A DNA stretch of 64,000 bases, taken from the NCBI RefSeq assembly GCF_030409305.1, contig NZ_JAUFPQ010000018.1:186001-250000 (forward strand). The letters run 5' to 3'. Both the position numbers and the translations under genes were made by a program. Below, piece by piece: positions 1 through 7,120 of the stretch. Position 1 is the first letter of the stretch, and each line of letters starts with the position of its first letter. Source of the stretch: Halomonas maura (GTDB lineage: Bacteria > Pseudomonadota > Gammaproteobacteria > Pseudomonadales > Halomonadaceae). The notes under the pieces are model-generated. The model made no database searches and had not been told where the DNA came from. It saw only the letters and a list, made by a program, of their open reading frames with translations.

Positions 1-2751
1 TATCCGACGGCGCACGTGCGTGCCGGCTCGGAGGCCATCGATACCGCAGCGTTGCAGGCCCGTTCAGGAGGGGAGTCCCCCACGCCTACCGCGGCCAACC
101 ATCCCCCTCACGGCGGCAGGTCGCGAGGCAATATGGGCCCCTACGTCTTCCGGGCGGATACGCGCTCTCCACAGGATATCGAGGCCGCTGGCGGCTTCCA
201 TCCCCGTGAGCCGACGGGGATCTGGGTGGATGATCCCAAGGGCGTCAGCCTAAGCAACTATGTGCTTGCCAATACGCCGGGACGCTTCGTCGGCACCAGC
301 GGTTCGGTCGAGGGCATCAAGGCCTTCGTCTCGCAGGAGTCCCGGGCGGCGAAGCATCTGGGGCACACGTTCGTCTACATCCTCAATCCGAGTAACAAGC
401 GCCTCCACGTTCCCGGAGAATTCGAGGCCCTGGGGCATCCCGTCAGCGACCACATGGGGCAAGTGAACGAAATGGCCGTCGACGGCAGCATCTCATGGAA
501 CGAGGTGCTGGGCTGGCGTCAGGTGGACCCAAATGGCAACTTCGTCGGCGAGTTCGTGCGCAATCCCACTTTCGGGGAGACCAGTGCCTCTCCGGTGCCG
601 GCTGCCCGGCCTCGCCGCTACTTCAGCGAAGCGACGGGCGAGACGATCGCGGATCGGGTATACGGGGCCTATCCCGAGTCCGAAGGACATATCTACGTGC
701 AATCGGAGGGGGCTCAGGCGGAGCGCGGCGACTCTTCGGCGGTGGCGGACAAGACGCATATCCTGATCCGCGACCCGGAAACCGACGAAAGGGTGCTCAT
801 GCCGTGGATCCGCGGTGCCGCGGAAGGCCACGTGCCCGATCAAGGAGACGGCATCAATCCTCAGCATATCGAAGCCATCGCGGCCCGGCTTGCCAGACCG
901 GCGATCGACACCCAGACGCGAATGGCCGATCACGCCGTCGAGACACAGCAGCGGCTGACCGAGGCATCCTCGACCCAGGCGGCAGCGCGCGTTCGGTCGC
1001 TATCGCCGGAAACCGAAGGCCTTGCTCGTGTCTATCGCCTCGAGGACATCGAGGCACTGAATCGGGCATCGAACGATGGCGCGTTGCCGCCGGGGCATTA
1101 CGTTCACCTGATTCGCCCCCCCGAGTTGGATACCGGTACCTTTGCGCTGCAGCGTGGGACGGTGCCTCGTAGTGGAGTGGTGGACGATGGCGGTCACTTC
1201 CGGTGGCCGGCCGGCCGGGAGGTCAATGTCGCCAACCGCCATGGCCGGATCTACGCGGTGGTCAGCGAGTTGTCGGCTAGCCAGATCCGCGAGCGCTTCC
1301 GCAGAGGCGAGGGCCTGCCCTTCGCCCTCTATAGTGGCAAAGGTCTATGGAGTATGGCGTCGAAACTGTCGGCGCATCATCCACAGTCACCGCCAGCGGC
1401 CGAGAAGCCCAGTCATATCACACAGTTTTCGGAGACGACCCAGAAGAACACATCCGAACAACAAGTGCCACCAGCAACTATTGAAAGTCAGCAGTATCGG
1501 TCGCAAGGAAGTAGTGAGACACCTCAAAGGAAAAGTCGATCTGAGAAGGTTATCGGCTCAATTCTTGGTGTTGCTGGTGCTGCGGGTGCTTCCCTTTCCA
1601 CTCATCCGCTCGCGGATGCCATCGCCTTCGCGGCGCGTGGTGCCAGCTTGATTGCGAGATCGCGCCTTCCCAATCACACTAAGGTGGATCAATTCTGGGG
1701 TCGCGTGCTTCGTGGGCTGGAGTTCTGTACGCTGTCGGTGAATCTTCCTGGCTCTGCGAACGCAGTGATGCAGGGTAGTAATGTCGATATAAATCTTCCC
1801 TATAGCGCGGGTCATTTGGCATATATAATTAAAAATTACGTTGAGGCTACGACAGGGAGGCCATTTGCACCCTACGCGGATGATGTCGCACTCCCGTTAT
1901 ATTTAGCTGGAAGTGTTCCCTATACAGCATCGAGCCTCAGGGGGGGAGATCATGGTGCATTCGTTGATGCCACGGGAGCTGCTGGAGGAGGCCTGTTTGT
2001 TGCTGGGTCGGCACTCTTGTGGGTGCAGGGGAGTGCTACATGGCAGAAAGGTGTCAAGCCAATTATCACGAAGCTTTGGCCAGTAACGTCGTCTTCGACG
2101 AAACTTCCTCAAGAAAATTCGACATTGCCTAGGATGAATGGTGAGTCTGAAGCATCATCACAGAAAAGTGAGTCGAAGCTGAAGCCAACTCTTACCACGC
2201 CCCTTACCTACGGAATTGGATTGGGTTTTTTTGCAGCGTCATCTGCTGCAGTGGCTTGGAGCAACTCAAGAAACGAAAGAGAAGATGACCTTGATGTGGA
2301 TGAAGATCCTACGGTAGAACCTCCGAGTGATGATGAGAATGACCAGGAAGTGGATGAGACACCTACGGTAGAGCCTCCGAGTGATGATGAGAATGACCAG
2401 GAAGTGGATGAGGCACCTACGGTTGAACCTCCGAATGATGAAGAGAATGACCAGGAAGTGGATGAGGCACCCATGGGAGGGCCTCCGAGTGATGATGAAA
2501 ATGGCCACGAAGATGAAGGACCTAAGTTAGAACCTCTTGGTGGAAATGAGAGAGCCCGTTTCAATCTGGAGCTTGAGCACCGAGGGCATGACTGGGTCGA
2601 GGTCGAGTCACACCTGTCGTTGGGAGGCATCGCCATCAGCCGGGGACACGATGTCGCGGAAGTGGTGGAGCTCAACCTAGGCCATATCGGTGATCCCGGT
2701 GCTCTGCAACCGGGGGACCGGGTCTATCTGCCAAAGCGGGAACTGGCCTAG
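1..2751 (+). CDS. Putative T3SS effector with ADP-ribosyltransferase domain (5' end outside window)
   Basis: The frame is open to the left edge; the first visible start is GTG at 16, so the true start may lie outside. Numbering is from that GTG. Residues 43-160 resemble the cholera/pertussis toxin A fold: RADTRSP (R46), a GTSGS strand (T94, S95) and NEMA (E152) followed by a VLGWRQV strand. The first Glu of the usual ExE pair appears to be Val. Residues 336-443 form a domain shared with the next protein. Then come Gly/Ala-rich hydrophobic stretches (about 515-550 and 730-750), four acidic 18-residue repeats (about 761-832) and a C-terminal LysM-like domain (about 860-908, ending LQPGDRVYLP). 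GC content drops visibly between about 1430 and 2530, suggesting mosaic origin. Position beside T3SS genes supports a secreted effector role, but that role is inference. The ART call is by remembered similarity to Enterotoxin_a. Confidence 0.6.
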   Translation, partial: YPTAHVRAGSEAIDTAALQARSGGESPTPTAANHPPHGGRSRGNMGPYVFRADTRSPQDIEAAGGFHPREPTGIWVDDPKGVSLSNYVLANTPGRFVGTSGSVEGIKAFVSQESRAAKHLGHTFVYILNPSNKRLHVPGEFEALGHPVSDHMGQVNEMAVDGSISWNEVLGWRQVDPNGNFVGEFVRNPTFGETSASPVPAARPRRYFSEATGETIADRVYGAYPESEGHIYVQSEGAQAERGDSSAVADKTHILIRDPETDERVLMPWIRGAAEGHVPDQGDGINPQHIEAIAARLARPAIDTQTRMADHAVETQQRLTEASSTQAAARVRSLSPETEGLARVYRLEDIEALNRASNDGALPPGHYVHLIRPPELDTGTFALQRGTVPRSGVVDDGGHFRWPAGREVNVANRHGRIYAVVSELSASQIRERFRRGEGLPFALYSGKGLWSMASKLSAHHPQSPPAAEKPSHITQFSETTQKNTSEQQVPPATIESQQYRSQGSSETPQRKSRSEKVIGSILGVAGAAGASLSTHPLADAIAFAARGASLIARSRLPNHTKVDQFWGRVLRGLEFCTLSVNLPGSANAVMQGSNVDINLPYSAGHLAYIIKNYVEATTGRPFAPYADDVALPLYLAGSVPYTASSLRGGDHGAFVDATGAAGGGLFVAGSALLWVQGSATWQKGVKPIITKLWPVTSSSTKLPQENSTLPRMNGESEASSQKSESKLKPTLTTPLTYGIGLGFFAASSAAVAWSNSRNEREDDLDVDEDPTVEPPSDDENDQEVDETPTVEPPSDDENDQEVDEAPTVEPPNDEENDQEVDEAPMGGPPSDDENGHEDEGPKLEPLGGNERARFNLELEHRGHDWVEVESHLSLGGIAISRGHDVAEVVELNLGHIGDPGALQPGDRVYLPKRELA
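2296..2511 (+). repeat. Four tandem 54-bp repeats encoding acidic 18-residue units
   Basis: Units begin at 2296, 2350, 2404 and 2458, each starting GTGGATGA. They encode versions of PTVEPPSDDENDQEVDE; the last copy is the most diverged. The period is a multiple of three, so copy number can change without breaking the frame. Confidence 0.9.
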
Positions 2752-2781
2752 CGCTATCGAGATCGACGGGAAACTCGGCCG

Positions 2782-4359
2782 ATGAACTCACGAGTTGCCA
2801 GGCATGAAGCGAATCCCTATCCGGCGCTGGACTTGCGGCTCGATCCCCGGTTTGTCGGTGCGCTGGTCGAGCATGTCCGGACGAGGGATGGCATTCCCTT
2901 TGCCGAGTTCATGGACCGCTCTCTTTATGGGCTCGACGGGGAGGGGGGGTATTACAATTCGGGAATCGTCTCGATCGGCAATACCAGTGGCGACGATTTC
3001 CTCACGGCACCGGAGCGAAGTCGTTACTTTGGCCGTACGATCGCGAAAGCGCTGGTCGATATGCATGCGGCGATGGGCCGTCCCCGGTGCTTCGATGTGG
3101 TCGAGATGGGGGCGGGCAATGGTACGCTGGCTCACGATATCATCGAAACCTTGCAGGCCGACCACGTCGAGCTTCATGGCGCGCTTCGCTATACGATCGT
3201 GGAGTGCAGCCGGGCTCTGATCATGCGTCAGCGGGAAGCCCTGGCGGGAAAGAAACGGGTTCGCTGGGTCCACGCCAACGCAGACAGCCTGCCGTTGCGG
3301 AAGGTACGAGGCGTGTTGCTGTCCAACGAACTCCCCGATGCCTTTCCGGTGCACCGTGCCGTGGTTCGGGATGGCGAGCTCAGGGAGATTTACGTCACCG
3401 TCGATTCCCACGGGGCCTTCGTCGAAGAGGAGCGGTCGCCGAGTCCGGCTCTCGCCGCCGTGCTCCTGGACCTGAACAAGCTGTTCCCCATCGCGGCACA
3501 GCCTGATGGCGAGCGGTTGACGGTCAACGCCAGGGCCATGCATTGGATGCGTGAGCTCGGGGTGGCCCTCGATGAGGGCTATGTGCTGACTTTCGACTAT
3601 GGACGGCCGGGTGTCATCAGGCAAGCGCCTTACACTGTCTTTGACTGGGAGCAGTACCCCTTGGATATCGGGTATCGATATCCCGGTGCGGTCGATATGA
3701 CGTCTCACGTCGATCCTGTCGTGCTGTCGAAAGTCGGGGCGCGTGTCGGGCTGAAGCCCGTTTCCACGACATCTGCCCCGAAGGGCCTATATACGCAACC
3801 CGCTTTTCTGGAGGCGCACGGATTAAGGGCGGATCTGGCGATGGAAGCCGATACCCGGGAGCGAAACAGGGCCTTGGGGCTACTGGGGAAGGATTATGCC
3901 AATTTCTTTGCCCTGGTCCAGGAAAAGGCTCGCGGGACGCCAGGCGACGACGTTGTGAACCAGCGGTCAAGTAGCTTGACACCGCGGGTAGCAATGGTGC
4001 CTCCCGAGGGGGGGGCACTTCTCTATCATCTTGGTGATATCAAGGCCTTGAACAGGGCGTCGAACCAGGGTGCCCTGCCTCCCGGCCATTATGTTCACTT
4101 CATACGTATGCGCGGTCTGGTCACCGCCATGTCTTCTCTGCACCGGTGTAGGGTGCTGAGCAGTGGGCATGTCGGCGATGATGGTCATGTCCGGTGGCCC
4201 AGCAACCTCAAAGTTCGGGCCTGCCACGATGTTTACATCGTTGTCACTGCCCTGTCGGTGCCGGAGATGAAGGATCGCTTGCTCCGTGGCGTGGCGATTC
4301 CGTTTGCCGAACGTCACGGTGCCGATGCCTGGCTTTCAAACGGCATCAAGGGGAAATGA
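2782..4359 (+). CDS. MidA/NDUFAF7-type SAM methyltransferase fused to a domain shared with the upstream effector
   Basis: Residues about 1-390 look like the DUF185/MidA methyltransferase family. VVEMGAGNGTLA (about 105-117) is the SAM-binding glycine loop, YTIVECS the second strand and LLSNELPDAFPV the conserved Asn-Glu-Leu segment. MidA homologues (NDUFAF7) methylate an arginine of mitochondrial complex I; bacterial members are mostly uncharacterised. Residues 413-515 carry the same domain found in the preceding protein (ALNRAS.GALPPGHYVH core). The gene starts 30 bases after the upstream stop and is probably cotranscribed with it. Family members are usually about 370-400 residues, so the C-terminal part is an addition. 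A T3SS effector role is inferred from the shared domain and location. A fused housekeeping methyltransferase is the alternative. Confidence 0.6.
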   Translation: MNSRVARHEANPYPALDLRLDPRFVGALVEHVRTRDGIPFAEFMDRSLYGLDGEGGYYNSGIVSIGNTSGDDFLTAPERSRYFGRTIAKALVDMHAAMGRPRCFDVVEMGAGNGTLAHDIIETLQADHVELHGALRYTIVECSRALIMRQREALAGKKRVRWVHANADSLPLRKVRGVLLSNELPDAFPVHRAVVRDGELREIYVTVDSHGAFVEEERSPSPALAAVLLDLNKLFPIAAQPDGERLTVNARAMHWMRELGVALDEGYVLTFDYGRPGVIRQAPYTVFDWEQYPLDIGYRYPGAVDMTSHVDPVVLSKVGARVGLKPVSTTSAPKGLYTQPAFLEAHGLRADLAMEADTRERNRALGLLGKDYANFFALVQEKARGTPGDDVVNQRSSSLTPRVAMVPPEGGALLYHLGDIKALNRASNQGALPPGHYVHFIRMRGLVTAMSSLHRCRVLSSGHVGDDGHVRWPSNLKVRACHDVYIVVTALSVPEMKDRLLRGVAIPFAERHGADAWLSNGIKGK

Positions 4360-4776
4360 ACCCGGCATTTTCCCCCCCCACACATCGACCAGCTCCGGCC
4401 AAGCGTCCATTAAAAGGCCATGCTTGATAAGTTTGAAAATAAGCAACGGCATGGGAGTGGTTTCTAGTGATGATAGAGATCGCCTCTTGTATTTATTGTA
4501 TGGCGTTATAATTGGGTTGATACATAGCGCTGCGTGATGAATTATGTGTGCTAATAATAATATAAAACCAAAGGTTTCTGTTTGGTAACATTTTTATCTG
4601 GTTTTTTCTCCTGCGGCAATTGCACTGTCATTTCACTTATCTATGATGAACCCGTAGGTTGGTAACCCCGCTGGCGTAGCCGTGATCTGAAGTCGCTGTG
4701 ATGTCTGTGAATAGACGGCAAGGGGTTCAGAAGAATGTTCCATTCCAATTCCACAGGCCAGTAAAGGAGAAATGCC
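4360..4776 (+). promoter_or_regulatory. AT-rich leader upstream of the T3SS structural genes
   Basis: This 417-base gap holds no convincing gene. It is much more AT-rich than its surroundings, especially 4430-4620. A perfect TATAAT lies at 4507-4512 with only a weak -35 (TCTTGT, 4485-4490; 16-base spacer). It probably contains the promoter for the small gene at 4777 and perhaps for sctD onward. No tts-box-like motif was recognised by eye. Confidence 0.35.
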
Positions 4777-4974
4777 ATGGTCCTTTTCAAACTGATGCCC
4801 AAGAAGGAAAACGGTGCAGAGGGGGTGAGCGGTTCCGGTAGTGGCGGCATCGATGTCAACGAACTGAAGAAAGTCTTTGAAGACGCTGCCAACAAGTCCA
4901 TGGAGGTCAGCAAGACCAAGACCGAGGGCAACACAGAGGTCGACACCGCCAGGGCGGCGCGGCCGAATAACTGA
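4777..4974 (+). CDS. Small hydrophilic protein of unknown function at the head of the T3SS cluster
   Basis: A 65-residue protein starts at ATG 4777. An AAGGAG Shine-Dalgarno at 4764-4769 with a 7-base spacer decides the start; the ATG at 4772 is in another frame and stops after a few codons. The N-terminus is followed by a Gly/Ser linker (GSGSGG), then one predicted amphipathic helix (DVNELKKVFEDAANKSM) and a polar tail. There is no signal peptide or membrane segment. Size and place would fit a needle subunit, small chaperone or secreted substrate, but no SctF signature is visible, so no function is assigned. A strong hairpin directly downstream may set its expression apart from sctD. Confidence 0.6.
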   Translation: MVLFKLMPKKENGAEGVSGSGSGGIDVNELKKVFEDAANKSMEVSKTKTEGNTEVDTARAARPNN

Positions 4975-4984
4975 CGTTGTCAGG

Positions 4985-5008
4985 GCGGGCGGTGGTGTCA
5001 CCGCCCGC
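4985..5008 (+). terminator. Strong hairpin after the small gene, possible partial terminator
   Basis: The arms GCGGGCGGTG (4985-4994) and CACCGCCCGC (4999-5008) pair perfectly over 10 bp with a GTGT loop. No T-run follows, so it may be an attenuator or an mRNA-stabilising 3' end rather than a full terminator. Confidence 0.5.
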
Positions 5009-5110
5009 TGAATCACGCCTGGCGTGTTGGCAACAATCGACATTGCACGCGAGGGACGCCAGTTACTTTTTCACTAGCCGCTCGTCCTTGGGGGGTGGCT
5101 TGAATTCCTG

Positions 5111-6379
5111 ATGGCAGGTGTCCTCATGGCCTCCGCATTCATGACATCCATAAGCACCTTCCTGTTGCCGACGACCGATGTCTTCTCGACACTGGAGGTC
5201 ACGCGTGGTCTCCACCGTGGTGTCGCCATTCCCGTCGAACAGCCGGTCTGTCGGATCGGGTCCTCGCGGCATGCCGACGTGATGCTGAGTGACGATGCCG
5301 TTGTCGCCGAGCATGCCACCCTGCGCTTCCATGCCCGCATGGTCGCCATCGAGGCCGTGGGGGGAGATATCGAGGTCAATGGCAAGCGGCTCCCGCACGG
5401 GACCGGCTGGCGAACCGCGCTACCGGTGACGCTCGATATCGGTGAGGTGAGGCTGCAGCTTTCCCGGCCGGAACTGTCCTTGCCGCCGGCCGTGCAAGCT
5501 ATCCAGGAAATCGCTAAAGGTGTCTACCGTGCCACGGGAGAGTCCATCACTGGTGTGCTGCAAGCGGCCAGGCAGAGGGTTCCCCCCGCTCTCCACGCCA
5601 TCGGCGGGTTCGCTGCCCCCGGCCTTAACGCCATTCATCGGGCGCTTTCCCCGCTTTTCCTGGGTGTGAGGCGGTTCGTCTCCCCCGGTGCCCGCTGGCT
5701 CGGTAGGTGTCTGGCTCCAGCATCCCGGTGGATACGCGAACAGGGGAGCAAGATTGCGGTCCCGAAGCGCTGGCGTGAACGCCTGATGCCTCGACGTCGC
5801 GCTGTGCCTGGTACCTTCGTCAAGCGCAGTGCGGCCGTCACTGCGCTGTGCATGGCGGTGGCGCTCATCGGCATTTATCAATTCGTCGGTGTCGGCAAGG
5901 CCGACGCCAGCATTTCTCCCCATGCCCTGCACTCCGCCGCCTTCCTGCACCCACAGGCGGCCGAGGCCGCCCGGTTGCTCATGACACCCTCCCTGTCTCC
6001 GAGCGAGGCACTGGCCCAGCAATTGGAGGAAGCCGGTCTCGACAGCCTGCAGGTTCGGGATGCCGGTAACCACCTGGTCGTTTCCGGTGAGTTCGCCCCG
6101 GAAAGATACGATGCCTGGCGCGACGTGCAACGCTGGTTCGACCAGCACCACGGCAGCAGTCAGGTCTTGATCAGCGATGCCCGGCCGGGTCTGGCGCTCG
6201 ACGCCCCGGCCTTTCAGTTCCAGGCGGTGTGGTTCGGTGACAACCCCTACGTCATCGACGCCCGGGGCGAGAGACTCTATCCAGGGGCCGCGTTGCGGGA
6301 GGGTTGGGTGCTCGCCGAGATCGGCGACAGCCGTGTCACGGTGCGCCGTGGCGACGATGAATTTTCCCTGACGCTCTAG
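5111..6379 (+). CDS. sctD: T3SS inner-membrane ring protein SctD with FHA domain
   Basis: SctD forms the outer of the two inner-membrane rings of the injectisome. Residues about 25-100 form an FHA-like cytoplasmic domain (CRIGSSRHADVMLSDD). One membrane segment lies near residues 240-258 (VTALCMAVALIGIYQFV). The rest is a periplasmic ring-building domain with BON-like character. Its length of 422 residues is typical. ATG 5111 is used; ATGs at 5126 and 5141 are alternatives and none has a good ribosome site. It is the first recognisable structural gene of the cluster, five bases before sctX. Confidence 0.85.
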   Translation: MAGVLMASAFMTSISTFLLPTTDVFSTLEVTRGLHRGVAIPVEQPVCRIGSSRHADVMLSDDAVVAEHATLRFHARMVAIEAVGGDIEVNGKRLPHGTGWRTALPVTLDIGEVRLQLSRPELSLPPAVQAIQEIAKGVYRATGESITGVLQAARQRVPPALHAIGGFAAPGLNAIHRALSPLFLGVRRFVSPGARWLGRCLAPASRWIREQGSKIAVPKRWRERLMPRRRAVPGTFVKRSAAVTALCMAVALIGIYQFVGVGKADASISPHALHSAAFLHPQAAEAARLLMTPSLSPSEALAQQLEEAGLDSLQVRDAGNHLVVSGEFAPERYDAWRDVQRWFDQHHGSSQVLISDARPGLALDAPAFQFQAVWFGDNPYVIDARGERLYPGAALREGWVLAEIGDSRVTVRRGDDEFSLTL

Positions 6380-6383
6380 CGGG

Positions 6384-6791
6384 ATGGACCCGATGAAAGT
6401 CACTGCCGACCGGACCAATGACGCCCAGCGGCTCCGCGGGAGCCCGGAGTCGGCGGCGCGTGTCGATGACACCGGTGGCCACCGCCCCGTCGACCCGCAA
6501 CGCCAGGCCGATTTCGCGCGAGCCGTGGAAAGCAGCCAGGCACGCCGCCAGGACCACGGCTCGCTGCTCGAGCAGATCGAGCGGTTGACGCTGCCTACCG
6601 CCAGCGATCCGTCGCTCTACAGCAATGAACGCAGCATCGAACTGCTGCAGCACATCGTCGATAACGTACTGCCAGGGATGGACACTGACGTCGACATCGC
6701 CGAGTTGGCCGCCCAGGTACTCACCGAGGAGATCAGCCAGCGGCTGGAGTGGGCGGAGCGCCATGCCGAGGCCGGGGAAAGCCATTCATGA
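6384..6791 (+). CDS. sctX: SctX/YscX-like T3SS export protein
   Basis: In the Ysc system YscX and YscY bind each other and the export gate SctV and are needed for early export. This 135-residue protein has a polar, disordered N-terminal half suitable for export and a helical C-terminal half (ERSIELLQHIVDNV, then EEISQRLEWAERHA). Direct sequence identity with YscX is not obvious. The call rests mainly on size, helical tail and position: it overlaps the start of a YscY-like TPR gene by ATGA, which in turn overlaps sctV. ATG 6384 is used; ATG 6393 is possible. Confidence 0.5.
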   Translation: MDPMKVTADRTNDAQRLRGSPESAARVDDTGGHRPVDPQRQADFARAVESSQARRQDHGSLLEQIERLTLPTASDPSLYSNERSIELLQHIVDNVLPGMDTDVDIAELAAQVLTEEISQRLEWAERHAEAGESHS

Positions 6792-7120
6792 ACGATAGCG
6801 ATCGTAATGCCGCAGATCTGCTGCATATGCTGGGACACCTCTATGCCAAGAGTGGCGACCACAAGCGTGGGCTCGTGTTGCTGCTGCTGGCTGCGCACAT
6901 CGCTCCTGTCCACCCGGGCATTCTGCATACACTGACCCGGGCCTTCATCGCTGTCGGTGACGCTCGGCGTGCGCTCAATGCGATCGACCGCCTCGAGCAA
7001 CTACAAGGTTCCTCGCCCACGCTGATGCTGCTGCAGAGCCGGGCACTCTGGTCCGAGGGGCGCGAGGACGATGCCCGGCACTGTTTTCGTGAGTACATGC
7101 AGCGCCGGGGCGACACATGA
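6788..7120 (+). CDS. sctY: SctY/YscY-like TPR chaperone of the T3SS
   Basis: A 110-residue, all-helical TPR protein (ADLLHMLGHLYAKSGDHK, then ALNAIDRLEQ). YscY-family proteins chaperone SctX and contact the SctV nonamer. The start ATG 6788 overlaps the sctX stop as ATGA; an in-frame start at 6749 would run 43 bases into sctX and is rejected. The stop overlaps the sctV start, again as ATGA, indicating translational coupling of X, Y and V. Confidence 0.65.
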   Translation: MNDSDRNAADLLHMLGHLYAKSGDHKRGLVLLLLAAHIAPVHPGILHTLTRAFIAVGDARRALNAIDRLEQLQGSSPTLMLLQSRALWSEGREDDARHCFREYMQRRGDT

